Of a DNA stretch of 64,000 nucleotides, positions 29,381-38,686 are shown piece after piece. The position numbers were made by a program, and so were the translations under genes. Each line of letters begins with the position of its first letter. Position 1 is the stretch's first letter. Source of the stretch: Melioribacteraceae bacterium. Lineage in GTDB: Bacteria; Bacteroidota; Ignavibacteria; Ignavibacteriales; Melioribacteraceae. The notes beneath the pieces were generated by a model. The model saw nothing but the letters and a program-made list of their open reading frames with translations. It was not told the origin of the DNA and did not search any database. Location: NCBI GenBank assembly GCA_011525875.1, contig WYBN01000007.1, positions 156,684 to 220,683 on the forward strand. Direction: 5' to 3'.

Positions 29381-30283
29381 ATGAGAATTATTTTTTTCGG
29401 CACACCCGATTTTGCAATTCCATCCTTGCAAGGAATATATGAGAGCGGGCATGAAGTTGCCGCTGTAGTTACTGCCACGGATAAAGCTAAAGGAAGAGGG
29501 AAGAAACTATCTTTCACGCCCATCAAAGAATTTGCATTAAAAAAAGGAATTAAAATCTTTCAGCCTGAAAACCTAAGAGATTTATCCTTTATCGAATCAC
29601 TTAAAGAAATAAACGCCGATGTTTTTGTAGTAGTTGCTTTTAAAATTTTACCGCGGGAGGTTTACACAATCCCTAACGGCGGAGCTTTCAATTTGCATGG
29701 CTCACTTTTACCGTGTTACCGCGGCGCCGCGCCCATACAGTGGGCAATTATTAATGGCGAGAAAGAAACAGGTTTAACAACTTTTTTCCTCGAGGATAAA
29801 GTTGATACGGGAAACGTCATACTACAAAAACATATTTCGATCGAAGACACGGATAATTTTGAGACTCTCCACGATAGAATGAGCTTGGAGGGCGCGCAAC
29901 TTGTTCGCGAGACACTGAATTTGATTTCCGGGGGAAATGTAAAGACTTTTAAACAGGATGATTTATCAGCTTCTCCGGCTCCTAAGATCACAAAGGAACT
30001 GTGCGAAATTGATTGGAAGAAATCGGCTTTTCAGATTCACAATTTAATTAGAGGGCTCTCTCCAATCCCAGGAGCTTTTTTCATTCATGATAGAAAGAGA
30101 TATAAAATTTACAGATCGTCAGTCAGTTTTGATAAGCAGCTAAACGCCGGCGAAGTTTATCATAATGGAAATGAATTATTAGTAGGCTGTGGAGAAGGCA
30201 CATTAAAAATTTTTGAGATACAGCCGGAAGGGCGTAATAAAATGACAGCCGCTGAATTTTTACGGGGATATTCGCTTGATTGA
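29381..30283 (+). CDS. fmt: methionyl-tRNA formyltransferase
   Basis: This formylates initiator Met-tRNA using 10-formyl-tetrahydrofolate. The N-terminal domain starts IIFFGTPDFAIPSLQGI and carries the folate and catalytic signature HGSLLPCYRGAAPIQWAI, with Asn/His/Asp positions intact, then DKVDTGNVILQ. The C-terminal domain, which recognises tRNA, spans residues 205-300 (IRGLSPIPGAF). The protein is 300 residues, slightly shorter than E. coli Fmt (315). It is cotranscribed with def; folD, which makes the folate donor, is 20 kb downstream. Confidence 0.95.
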   Translation: MRIIFFGTPDFAIPSLQGIYESGHEVAAVVTATDKAKGRGKKLSFTPIKEFALKKGIKIFQPENLRDLSFIESLKEINADVFVVVAFKILPREVYTIPNGGAFNLHGSLLPCYRGAAPIQWAIINGEKETGLTTFFLEDKVDTGNVILQKHISIEDTDNFETLHDRMSLEGAQLVRETLNLISGGNVKTFKQDDLSASPAPKITKELCEIDWKKSAFQIHNLIRGLSPIPGAFFIHDRKRYKIYRSSVSFDKQLNAGEVYHNGNELLVGCGEGTLKIFEIQPEGRNKMTAAEFLRGYSLD

Positions 30284-30327
30284 TTTATTTTAATTCAGAT
30301 ACTCTTCATTATAAAATTGAGGATTCT

Positions 30328-31461
30328 ATGGGATTTTCTACTGACGCCATTCATGCCGGGCAGGAACCTGAGCGGGCGACCGGCGCACTTATCACTCCAA
30401 TTTTTATGACCACAACTTACGCTCAGGAAGAACTTGGCATTAATAAAGGCTACGAATACGGACGGAGAGACAATCTTACCAGAGCGGCACTCGAAAAAAA
30501 TATTGCGGTTCTTGAGAATGGAAAATACGGCATCGCATTCTCTTCCGGTTTAGCAGCCATCAGCGCAGTAATTCATCTCGTGAAAGCAGGCGAACATGTT
30601 ATTGTTACAGATAATGTTTACGGCGGCACTTACAGGCTTTTCGAGAAAATAATGACCGGGTTTAATCTGCAATTCTCGTGGGTTGACGTTAGCAGTTTGG
30701 AAAATGTTTCTTCAGCAATAAAAGAAAATACCAGGATGGTCTATATCGAAACGCCTTCTAACCCTACTCTGAATATAACCGATATCAGATCAACGGCGGA
30801 GTTGTGTAAAAAAAATAATTTGATATGCGCCGTCGATAATACTTTTATGAGTCCCTATTTCCAAAAGCCTTTGAACATGAACGCCGATATTGTTGTACAC
30901 AGCTCTACAAAATACTTGAACGGTCACAGCGATGTTATCGGCGGAATTGTAATTACTAACGACAAAGATACAAACAAAAAACTCAAATTCATTCAAAATG
31001 CTGTTGGGGCAGTGCCGTCACCATTTGATTGCTGGCTTACATTGCGTTCTACAAAAACCCTTGCGTTAAGAATGAAGCAGCATAATGAAAACGCAGTCCA
31101 AATTGCTGATTTTTTGAAAAATCAAAACTATGTTAAACATGTCTATTACCCAGGACTTAAATCTCATCCCGGCTATGAACTGGCTAAAAAACAAATGACA
31201 GGCTTCGGCGGTATTATATCAGTGGATTTCGGAGAGGAAGAGACTGCGAGAAGATTTATAAAAAAGTGTAAAATATTCACGCTTGCCGAAAGCCTTGGCG
31301 GTGTTGAAAGCCTAATGAGTCATCCCGCTACAATGTCTCATGCATCTGTTCCACCAGAGCGCAGGGAAAAGATGGGAATCACAAACAGCTTGATAAGATT
31401 ATCTGTTGGAATCGAAGACATTGAAGATTTGTTAGGAGATATTGATCAGGCGGTTCAGTAA
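30328..31461 (+). CDS. metB: cystathionine gamma-synthase/lyase-type PLP enzyme
   Basis: This is a Cys/Met-metabolism PLP enzyme of 377 residues that either joins cysteine to an activated homoserine or cleaves cystathionine. Diagnostic parts are FSTDAIHAGQEPERATGALI, YEYGRRDNLTRAALE, the cofactor-stacking DNVYGGTYRLFE, YIETPSNPTL and the lysine that binds PLP in HSSTKYLNGHSDVIGG. SLGGVESLMSHPATMSHASV near the end is typical of CGS/CGL. Synthase and lyase cannot be separated with certainty from sequence. GAGG lies 5 bases before the ATG at 30328; an in-frame ATG at 30280 overlaps the fmt stop and is not preferred. Confidence 0.87.
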   Translation: MGFSTDAIHAGQEPERATGALITPIFMTTTYAQEELGINKGYEYGRRDNLTRAALEKNIAVLENGKYGIAFSSGLAAISAVIHLVKAGEHVIVTDNVYGGTYRLFEKIMTGFNLQFSWVDVSSLENVSSAIKENTRMVYIETPSNPTLNITDIRSTAELCKKNNLICAVDNTFMSPYFQKPLNMNADIVVHSSTKYLNGHSDVIGGIVITNDKDTNKKLKFIQNAVGAVPSPFDCWLTLRSTKTLALRMKQHNENAVQIADFLKNQNYVKHVYYPGLKSHPGYELAKKQMTGFGGIISVDFGEEETARRFIKKCKIFTLAESLGGVESLMSHPATMSHASVPPERREKMGITNSLIRLSVGIEDIEDLLGDIDQAVQ

Positions 31462-31582
31462 ATTAAAAGTAGTTAAAAAGCAGTGATATAAAATTATTAT
31501 TTTACATTTTAACTGTGAGTTTTTTTTTCGTACAGATACGGCGGATAGATATATTTAGATTAATATAAATCGGGAGAATAAA

Positions 31583-32908
31583 ATGAAAAAGAATGATGAA
31601 TCAAAATCAATTAAGATTGACGAAACAAAATACTCGATGGATACCCAGATAATTTACGGAAAAAATATTTCGAAGAAATGGGATTACTCACATCACGTAA
31701 CCGCGCCAATATCTTCTTCAACCACTTTCCGGCTGGATTCGGTTGAGAGGGGCGCTCAGGGGTTTCAGCAGTTTGCGAATACGGAACAATTCGGTGAAAG
31801 CTCGCCTATTTTTATTTACGACCGTCTCGGCGAACCTAACAAAGATCTGCTCGAAGAGAATCTTGCATACGTTGAAAAGGGAGAAATGGCTTTGACTTTC
31901 GCAACCGGCATGGGCGCAATATCGGCAGTTTTGGGAGTTCTAACTTCTGCCGGGGATGAAATAATCTGTCATAACACTCTTTACGGATGCACAATATCGC
32001 TCTTTGACAATTGGTATCCGAAGTACAATATTAAAGTGCATTACATAGACCTGACCGATACGGAGAATATTAGAGAATTGGTTAATGAAAATACACGGGT
32101 TATTTATTTCGAATCACCCGCCAACCCTAATCTGGATATAATTGATATTAAATCAGTTGCAAAATTAGTGGCCGGATTGAACAGCGGACGTGAGGTAAAC
32201 CGTAAAATTTCGGTGGTAATTGACAATACTTTTTCGACACCTTTCTGCCAGAGACCGATAGAACTCGGCGCTGATTTTGTTGTGCACTCTTTAACTAAAG
32301 GTATCGGCGGTTTCGGAACGGATATGGGCGGTGCGGTTATAGGAAAGAAAAAATACAAAGACCTTCTGCTTCTTTATAGAAAAGATTTCGGCGCAGTGTT
32401 GAATCCTAAAAGCGCTTGGGGAATTTTAACATACGGACTCCCTTCATTAAGTTTAAGACAGAGGCAGCAGACAAATACGGCAATGCGGATTGCAGATTAT
32501 TTAAGTGGACACCCGAAAGTAGAATATGTAAATTACCCCGGATTGAAAAGTTATAAATTTTACGATATTGCAAAAACTCAAATGATCGACTTCGACGGAA
32601 ATTTTGCGCCAGGCAGCATGATTTATTTTTCATTAAAAGGGAAAACGCCTGCCGAATGCAAAGAGAACGGGAGAAAATTTATGGACTACATTGCCGGCAG
32701 TGTTTACACTATGACATTGGCGGTAAGTCTCGGGCATACTCGAACACTGATTGAACATCCCGCTTCTATGACACATAGTGTTGTTCCGCCGGAACAATTA
32801 AAAGACCGCGGTTTAGATCCGGGCGGAGTTCGTCTTTCTATCGGATTGGAAAATCCCGACGACCTTTTGATGGACCTTGAGGAAGCATTGCAGAATATTA
32901 ATAGTTAA
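31583..32908 (+). CDS. Cys/Met metabolism PLP enzyme (MetY- or methionine gamma-lyase-like)
   Basis: This is a second trans-sulfuration-fold PLP enzyme, 441 residues and only distantly similar to its neighbour. It has a 40-residue N-terminal extension, YDRLGEPNKDLLEENLAYVE, FATGMGAISAVLGVLTSAGD, YFESPANPNLDIIDIK, and the PLP lysine in VHSLTKGIGGFGTDMGGAV. The C-terminal SLGHTRTLIEHPASMTHSVV and GVRLSIGLENPDDLL are standard. Members of this group are O-acylhomoserine sulfhydrylases or methionine gamma-lyases; which applies here is not decidable from sequence. It follows a 121-base gap containing a weak TATATTTA element (31550-31557), so it may start a new unit leading into the flavoprotein and upp. 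Confidence 0.82.
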   Translation: MKKNDESKSIKIDETKYSMDTQIIYGKNISKKWDYSHHVTAPISSSTTFRLDSVERGAQGFQQFANTEQFGESSPIFIYDRLGEPNKDLLEENLAYVEKGEMALTFATGMGAISAVLGVLTSAGDEIICHNTLYGCTISLFDNWYPKYNIKVHYIDLTDTENIRELVNENTRVIYFESPANPNLDIIDIKSVAKLVAGLNSGREVNRKISVVIDNTFSTPFCQRPIELGADFVVHSLTKGIGGFGTDMGGAVIGKKKYKDLLLLYRKDFGAVLNPKSAWGILTYGLPSLSLRQRQQTNTAMRIADYLSGHPKVEYVNYPGLKSYKFYDIAKTQMIDFDGNFAPGSMIYFSLKGKTPAECKENGRKFMDYIAGSVYTMTLAVSLGHTRTLIEHPASMTHSVVPPEQLKDRGLDPGGVRLSIGLENPDDLLMDLEEALQNINS

Positions 32909-32925
32909 TTCAGGAAAGAATCGGC

Positions 32926-34281
32926 TTGAAAGATTGTAGAATTATTGTCGTTGGAGGCAATGCGGCTGGGCCTGCAGCTGCCGCGAAAGCTAAACGGGTT
33001 AACCCCGATGCTGAAGTAATAATGATTGAAGCTGGCGCTTTCATTTCTACTGGAACTTGCGAGCTCCCTTACGTTCTTGCAAATGTAATCGAGGACTACA
33101 AAAGAATTGTATTCTTCAACGAAAAGTCTTTTTATGATTCGAAAGGAGTGAAGGTTTACACAAACCATTTCGTTCAGAATATAAACCGCAGGGACAGATC
33201 AATTTCCGTAATTAATAATAACGATAATTCGAATCGCGAATTTAATTTCGATAAGCTGATTCTTGCCACTGGCTCATCTTCAAAAAGAATAGTTCAAATC
33301 CCGAAGACAACAAAAAATCAATTCTCGCTAAAAACAGTTGGGGATTATCTGCGGATTAGTAGTTATCTATTAGCCAATAAGGTAAGAAAGGTTTTAGTAA
33401 TTGGGGCAGGGTATATTGGCATAGAAACTGCCGAAGCATTCAGCAAACTCGGCTGCGATGTATCTTTGTTTGATATCGAAAATCTGCCGTTTGCCGGCGC
33501 CGAAACAGAAATACGGAATCTTGCTGCAGAGACTCTTAAGAGAAACAAGATCGAATTTTTATCTTCGCCGGCGGGAATAAAGTTCAACTACAAGGGAGAT
33601 ATTATTACATCATTTAATTACGAGGGATGGGAGAAAGAAGTAGATCTGATCTTAACCGCGGTAGGATTCGAGCCGAATATTTCGTTAGCATTATCGGCAA
33701 AACTCGACTTAGGAACAACCTCCGCTATTAAAGTTGACACCAAGCTTAAAACTTCCGACCCGAATATTTTTGCAGCTGGTGATTGCATTGAAGTGGAAAA
33801 TTTTGTTACAAAGAAAAAAGAATTCATTCCGGTTGCAACAATCGCTCAGAAGACCGGTCATATTGCAGGCGCCAATGCGGCAGGGGCAAACGAATATTTT
33901 AAGCCTGTAGTCAAAAACATTGCAGTAAAGATTTTTGATCATACTTACGCAGCTGCCGGTATTACTTCTTTCGAAGCGGGCAAGCACCGCTTCAACTTTG
34001 ATGAAGTTTCTGCCGTTATGCCGAACCTGGTTAAGGTAATGCCCGGAAGCGAAAACACTTTCGGGAAAATTGTTTATGACAGAAATAATCAAATGATATT
34101 AGGAGCAAGTTTCTACGGCGGACATGAGGTTATCGGTTATGCGGATATGATAAGCGCATTTATACATAATCAAATTTCCGGATTAAAACTTTATGAGACT
34201 GACTACAACTATACTCCCCCGCGTTCACCGTTTATAAATATAATGTCAGCGCTTGGCAGAAAAATAAAAGAGAGACAATAA
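32926..34281 (+). CDS. CoA-disulfide reductase/NADH oxidase-family flavoprotein
   Basis: This is an FAD- and NAD(P)H-dependent oxidoreductase of 451 residues. The FAD motif is IIVVGGNAAGPAAAAKAKRV, the redox cysteine is Cys45 in STGTCELPYVL (matching Cys43 of CoA-disulfide reductase, without the CxxxxC pair of glutathione reductase), the NAD motif is VLVIGAGYIGIETAEAFSKL, and AAGDCIEVEN binds the flavin. The C-terminal dimer domain ends YNYTPPRSPFINIMSALGRKI. The start is a TTG at 32926 with AGGAAAG 7 bases upstream; no ATG is available. Likely substrates are CoA disulfide, polysulfide or oxygen; its position behind two sulfur amino acid enzymes favours low-molecular-weight thiol or sulfur chemistry (inference). 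Confidence 0.85.
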   Translation: MKDCRIIVVGGNAAGPAAAAKAKRVNPDAEVIMIEAGAFISTGTCELPYVLANVIEDYKRIVFFNEKSFYDSKGVKVYTNHFVQNINRRDRSISVINNNDNSNREFNFDKLILATGSSSKRIVQIPKTTKNQFSLKTVGDYLRISSYLLANKVRKVLVIGAGYIGIETAEAFSKLGCDVSLFDIENLPFAGAETEIRNLAAETLKRNKIEFLSSPAGIKFNYKGDIITSFNYEGWEKEVDLILTAVGFEPNISLALSAKLDLGTTSAIKVDTKLKTSDPNIFAAGDCIEVENFVTKKKEFIPVATIAQKTGHIAGANAAGANEYFKPVVKNIAVKIFDHTYAAAGITSFEAGKHRFNFDEVSAVMPNLVKVMPGSENTFGKIVYDRNNQMILGASFYGGHEVIGYADMISAFIHNQISGLKLYETDYNYTPPRSPFINIMSALGRKIKERQ

Positions 34282-34907
34282 TGGACAATTTGATAATTGT
34301 TAACAATCCGCTTGTTCAGAGAGATGTTACATATTTGCGTGATAAAGAAACAAAGGAATATCAATTCAGACTTGCGTTAAAAAGAATCGCCTATAGTCTG
34401 GCAATAGAAATCAGCAAAACTTTTAAGCTCGAAGAACGAGAAGTAGAAACTCCGCTCGAAATAACTAAGGGGTTCAGCATTACCCGTCAAATAGTTTTGG
34501 TGCCCGTGCTTCGGGCAGGTTTAAGTTTGGTGGATTCATTCGTGGAAATGATCCCGCAGGCTAAGGTCGGGCATATCGGGCTGCAGAGGGATGAGAAAAC
34601 CCTGAAACCGGTTGATTATTACTATAAAGCTCCGAAGAACCTTGATATTTCGCATGTGATAATTCTTGATCCCATGCTGGCAACCGGCGGGAGCGCCTCG
34701 GCTGCTTGTAAATTTTTAAAAGATAGGAAAGCCATAAATATAATTATGGCTAGTTTAATCGCTGCCCCCGAAGGCGTGCTAAAAATGAAAAATGAACATC
34801 CCGATGTTCTGATTTATACTGCAGCACTCGATAGACAACTAAACGAACACGGATTCATTTTGCCCGGATTGGGTGATGCCGGAGACCGAACGTTTGGCAC
34901 GTTATAG
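34281..34907 (+). CDS. upp: uracil phosphoribosyltransferase
   Basis: This salvages uracil to UMP with PRPP. The PRPP-binding motif is ILDPMLATGGSASAACKFL, preceded by VPVLRAGLSLVDSFVEMIP and GLQRDEKTLKPVDYYYK, and the C-terminal uracil loop AALDRQLNEHGFILPGLGDAGDR with the terminal FGT. At 208 residues it is full length. The ATG overlaps the flavoprotein stop by one base. The 3' end overlaps the start of the following TPR gene by roughly 30 bases. Confidence 0.96.
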   Translation: MDNLIIVNNPLVQRDVTYLRDKETKEYQFRLALKRIAYSLAIEISKTFKLEEREVETPLEITKGFSITRQIVLVPVLRAGLSLVDSFVEMIPQAKVGHIGLQRDEKTLKPVDYYYKAPKNLDISHVIILDPMLATGGSASAACKFLKDRKAINIIMASLIAAPEGVLKMKNEHPDVLIYTAALDRQLNEHGFILPGLGDAGDRTFGTL

Positions 34908-35919
34908 TTTATTTATTTTTTTCTTCATTCATTCTACGGTTTTTTCTCAGATTTATCATGACGAAAGAATTCATAATTTAATAGTTAAAAGCATGGCGGC
35001 AACTTCAAACTGCCGGTATGATTCCGCCGAAGTTTTACTGAAAAGTCTAAAAAAAATTGATCCTTCTCTGCCATTATCAGAATTGTTTTTAGCCTCCAAT
35101 TATATTGCAAAGAATTTGGACTTCAGTTTATATGACAGTAATGAAATAATAGACAGTTTATTGGATGAGGCGGAAAAATTATCGGGGGATCTGCTTGAAA
35201 ACGACAGCAAAAATGTATGGTATATTTATTTTTATGCCCTCTCAAAAAGTTATCGTGCATATTTCAAGTCGTTAACAAGAGATTATTTAATAGCCTTTGC
35301 CGACGGCATCACTGCGGTCAAATATTTTGAAAAATGCCTTTTGATTGACAAGAATTTTTTCGAAGCCAAAATGGCAATTGGTAATTTCCTTTACTGGAAA
35401 AGCAAAATAGCCGAACCAATTAATTTTCTGCCATTTATTAAGGACGAGAAACAGCAGGGGATAAAGTTTATCGAGGAGACTATTGAGAATGCAAGTTACA
35501 ATCAGAACATTTCCGTTTATTCCTTGATATGGATTTACATTAGAGAGCAGCGGTTTGAAGATGCGATCGAGCTTGCCCAAAACTGGCTGAAACTTAATCC
35601 GGATGCCAGATTTATAAAGCTTGCGCTTGCAAGCGCTTTCATAAGGGTCGATAAAACTAAGGCGCTTTCACTCTATGAAGATATACTTGCTTCGTATAAA
35701 AAGGAAAAATATTTCAATAAAGTTGTTGAGATAACTATTAAACATAAAGCCGCGGTATTACAATATGATCTGGCTAATTACGAAGAGGCTCTTTTAACCT
35801 GTGTTGAGATTCTGGCTATTGACGGGTTGAGTATTAGCGAAAACAATCCAGTCGCTAACAGAATCAACCGGGTTAAAGAACTAAAAAAGAAGATTGAAGA
35901 TACTCTAAATAGCCGTTGA
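34876..35919 (+). CDS. exported TPR-like protein of unknown function
   Basis: This protein of 347 residues has a hydrophobic N-terminal stretch (YSLFIFFFIHSTVFSQ) that looks like a signal peptide cut after SQ. The mature part is alpha-helical with TPR-like pairs, for example SVYSLIWIYIREQRFEDAIE and FIKLALASAFIRVDKTKALS. I do not recognise a specific family. The start is uncertain: ATG at 34876 (GTG at 34873 is adjacent) gives two glutamates before the signal helix, while a TTG at 34894 would give a cleaner MARYSLF n-region and reduce the overlap with upp. It lies 54 bases upstream of the stringent-response gene, separated by an inverted repeat. Confidence 0.7.
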   Translation: MPETERLARYSLFIFFFIHSTVFSQIYHDERIHNLIVKSMAATSNCRYDSAEVLLKSLKKIDPSLPLSELFLASNYIAKNLDFSLYDSNEIIDSLLDEAEKLSGDLLENDSKNVWYIYFYALSKSYRAYFKSLTRDYLIAFADGITAVKYFEKCLLIDKNFFEAKMAIGNFLYWKSKIAEPINFLPFIKDEKQQGIKFIEETIENASYNQNISVYSLIWIYIREQRFEDAIELAQNWLKLNPDARFIKLALASAFIRVDKTKALSLYEDILASYKKEKYFNKVVEITIKHKAAVLQYDLANYEEALLTCVEILAIDGLSISENNPVANRINRVKELKKKIEDTLNSR

Positions 35920-35924
35920 TATTG

Positions 35925-35949
35925 TTGATTTATTTTCGTAATAAATCAA
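35925..35949 (+). repeat. perfect 10-bp inverted repeat upstream of the (p)ppGpp synthetase gene
   Basis: TTGATTTATT (35925-35934) and AATAAATCAA (35940-35949) are perfect complements around the loop TTCGT. The repeat lies between the TPR gene stop and the ATG at 35974. No T-tract follows, so a simple intrinsic terminator is unlikely; an operator or an RNA hairpin in the leader is possible. Confidence 0.55.
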
Positions 35950-35973
35950 GGGCAAAAATTTGAAAGTCAACAA

Positions 35974-38148
35974 ATGGAAATAAACGAAGTAAAATATCGA
36001 GAAATGCTGAATACAATTCTTGAGCAATGCAAAGCAAATCTGCCCAGAGTCTCGGAAGATCTTGTTAAAAAAGCTTTCAAATTCAGCTTTGAAGCCCATA
36101 AAAACGACAGACGCGCTTCCGGCGAGCCTTACTTCTATCATCCATACGAAGTGGCGCTGATCGTAGCAAAGGAAATTCCATTAGACGATATATCCGTTGT
36201 AGCCGCCCTTCTTCATGACGTAATTGAGGATACAGGTTTTGATCATAAGCTGCTTTCGAATGAATTCAACCAGGAAGTTGCGGAGATCGTTAATGGGGTT
36301 ACGAAAATGAGCGGAATTTTCGAAGGTCATGAAATTACCCAGGCGGAAAATTACCGCAAACTTCTTCTTTCTATGGTCAGGGATGTAAGGGTAATTCTTG
36401 TGAAATTTGCCGACCGCCTCCATAACATGCGCACTCTCGAGTTTGTCCCTGTACAGAAGCAGCGACGCATTGCGCTTGAAACTCTTGAAATTTATGCACC
36501 TTTTGCAAATAGATTCGGGTTAGGAAGAGTTAAGTGGGAATTGGAGGACCTTTCATTTAAATATCTTGACAGAGATTCGTACGAAAATATAGCGAAGCAG
36601 ATTAAAAGTAAAAGAAAGGAAAGGGAAGCTTATCTCAATAAATTTATGTCGCCAGTAATAAAACAACTTGATGAGTATAAACTTAAATATGAAATTGGGG
36701 CGAGACCAAAACACATTTATAGTATTTATAGAAAAATGGTAAAATTGAATACTACATTCGAAAATATTTATGATCTGCTTGCAGTGAGAGTAATTTTAGA
36801 GAGCAATGATCCGAATGAATGTTATTATGTTCTTGGTATTATAAATCAATTATATAAACCGATAGCCGATAGATTCAAAGATTATATTTCTATTCCGAAG
36901 AAAAATAATTATCAATCCATACATACTACTGTTATTGGGCAGGACGGAAAGCTTGTAGAAGTACAGATAAGAACAAGGAAGATGCACGAGATCGCTGAAA
37001 GAGGGGTTGCAGCCCATTGGAAGTATAAGGAAACTTATTCGGGAGCAGATAAAGAACTTGAAGACTGGGTTAACTGGGTCAGGGAAATTTTTGAGAACGC
37101 CTCCAAAAATGAAGCTACAAAAGAAATTTTAGCGAGTTTCAAATTAAACCTTTATCAGGATGAAATATATGTTTTCACTCCTAAAGGCGATCTGAAAAGG
37201 CTTCCCATTAATTCAACGCCTGTTGATTTTGCATTTGAGATACATAGTAATGTAGGTTATCTTTGTATCGGGGCAAAAGTCAATGGAAAAATCGTCCCGC
37301 TCGATACAATTCTGCACAGCGGTGATCAGGTAGATATAATAACTTCAAAGAATCAGCACCCCAACAAGAGCTGGCTGCAGTTTGTACAGACCCATAAAGC
37401 AAAATCGGCAATTAGAAAATATGTAAATAAAGAAGAAGAAAGAATAATTATTACCGGCAGAGAAATTTGGGATAAGAAATTAAAAAAATACAAACTCATA
37501 TTCTCGAAAGACGATCTTAACAGGCTGGTAAGAAAACTCAAGTTTGAAAATCAAAAAGTATTCTTTACGGCAATCTCCAGAAACGAAATTGATCTTGATA
37601 AAATTCTTAATCCTGTGGAAGAAAAACATGAAATAGAGACGCCGGAAATTGAATACGAAACTTTTGCTCAGCTTGCCCGAAGTGACGGCGGGGGTGGAGT
37701 TCTTGTCGACGGCGAACATAAAGGGATTCACTATATATTTGCAAAATGCTGCAGTCCCATTCCGGGAGATCCGATTATCGGTTATATTACCATCGGCGAA
37801 GGGATAAAAATTCACAGGAAAGATTGCAACAACCTGCTTAATATGCTTAAGCACGGCGAACATAAATTAGTGCCTGTGCGGTGGCCTAATTCCAACGGAA
37901 CTCAATTTGTGGCAGGTATTAAAATAAAAGGACAAGATAAACCAGGACTACTTACAGAGATTTCAAATTCTATTACGAATTACAAAAACACCAATATAAA
38001 AGCGGTAAATATTTCAACCTCCGATTCAATGTTTCATGGTACGATAGCGGTTTACGTATCCGACCTAGAGCATTTAAACAGGTTAATTGAGAGATTGAAA
38101 AAAACACAAGGTATTTACTCGGCTACAAGATTCGATATCAACAATTAA
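35974..38148 (+). CDS. bifunctional (p)ppGpp synthetase/hydrolase (Rel/SpoT type)
   Basis: This is the stringent-response enzyme that makes and degrades (p)ppGpp. The hydrolase HD domain is intact: YFYHPYEVALIVAKE, AALLHDVIEDTG and KFADRLHNMRTL. The synthetase domain follows with ARPKHIYSIYRKM, YDLLAVRVIL and KNNYQSIHTTVIG plus VEVQIRTRKMHEIAERGVAA. A TGS domain begins at YVFTPKGDLKRLPINSTPVDFA, then the zinc-finger region KCCSPIPGDPIIGYIT, and a C-terminal ACT domain (KGQDKPGLLTEISNSI). At 724 residues, with both catalytic sites preserved, it should be a true bifunctional Rel. No second relA is in the window. Confidence 0.94.
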   Translation: MEINEVKYREMLNTILEQCKANLPRVSEDLVKKAFKFSFEAHKNDRRASGEPYFYHPYEVALIVAKEIPLDDISVVAALLHDVIEDTGFDHKLLSNEFNQEVAEIVNGVTKMSGIFEGHEITQAENYRKLLLSMVRDVRVILVKFADRLHNMRTLEFVPVQKQRRIALETLEIYAPFANRFGLGRVKWELEDLSFKYLDRDSYENIAKQIKSKRKEREAYLNKFMSPVIKQLDEYKLKYEIGARPKHIYSIYRKMVKLNTTFENIYDLLAVRVILESNDPNECYYVLGIINQLYKPIADRFKDYISIPKKNNYQSIHTTVIGQDGKLVEVQIRTRKMHEIAERGVAAHWKYKETYSGADKELEDWVNWVREIFENASKNEATKEILASFKLNLYQDEIYVFTPKGDLKRLPINSTPVDFAFEIHSNVGYLCIGAKVNGKIVPLDTILHSGDQVDIITSKNQHPNKSWLQFVQTHKAKSAIRKYVNKEEERIIITGREIWDKKLKKYKLIFSKDDLNRLVRKLKFENQKVFFTAISRNEIDLDKILNPVEEKHEIETPEIEYETFAQLARSDGGGGVLVDGEHKGIHYIFAKCCSPIPGDPIIGYITIGEGIKIHRKDCNNLLNMLKHGEHKLVPVRWPNSNGTQFVAGIKIKGQDKPGLLTEISNSITNYKNTNIKAVNISTSDSMFHGTIAVYVSDLEHLNRLIERLKKTQGIYSATRFDINN

Positions 38149-38164
38149 AACCCGAAATAGAAAC

Positions 38165-38596
38165 TTGACTGAACAATTAAACAGCAGAATTCTCGCAATT
38201 GATTACGGAGAAAAAAGAGTTGGGCTGGCTATAACAGATCCGCTCTGCATTTTCGGCTATCCGCTTGCAACGTTGCAAAACGACAAGAATTTTTGGAATA
38301 ACTTAATGGATTTTTTCATTCAATATTCCATTAAGAAAATTATTATAGGATATCCTTTAAAAGAGAGCGGTGAAAAGACACACATTACGGATGCTGTTAT
38401 AAAATTCCGCGATGATTTATCGAAAAGAGTTAATGCTGCAATTGAGTTTGTTGATGAAAGATATTCGTCATCAATTGCTGCTGAAAATATTATTCAATCT
38501 GTTGCCTCGAAGAAAAAGAGAAGAGATAAAGGACTGCTCGACAGAAATGCAGCCGCAGTTCTGCTTCAAGATTATTTGCGGGATACTTCTGCTTAA
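38165..38596 (+). CDS. ruvX: RuvX/YqgF-family Holliday-junction-resolvase-like nuclease
   Basis: This is an RNase H-fold protein of 143 residues implicated in 16S rRNA 5'-end processing and proposed as a resolvase. The N-terminal ILAIDYGEKRVGLAITDP carries the first catalytic Asp; FVDERYSS supplies the Glu and LLDRNAAAVLLQDYL the last Asp. The only suitable start is a TTG at 38165, 17 bases after the preceding stop, since no ATG occurs before the conserved DYGEKRVG. It closes the gene string that began with the PLP enzymes. Confidence 0.88.
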   Translation: MTEQLNSRILAIDYGEKRVGLAITDPLCIFGYPLATLQNDKNFWNNLMDFFIQYSIKKIIIGYPLKESGEKTHITDAVIKFRDDLSKRVNAAIEFVDERYSSSIAAENIIQSVASKKKRRDKGLLDRNAAAVLLQDYLRDTSA

Positions 38597-38621
38597 ATAA
38601 GCCGGAGCAGAATATTTTTAA

Positions 38622-38650
38622 TTGACATTTAAGGCTTATTCAAGTATTTT
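38622..38650 (+). promoter_or_regulatory. promoter of the microcompartment shell genes
   Basis: TTGACA (38622-38627), a 17-base spacer and TATTTT (38645-38650) form a strong sigma-70-type promoter in the 90-base gap before the first BMC gene. It makes the two shell genes a separate transcription unit, closed by the terminator at 39751. Confidence 0.65.
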
Positions 38651-38686
38651 CAATGAGAAATTTAATCAAAATTGGGAGCATTCTAT

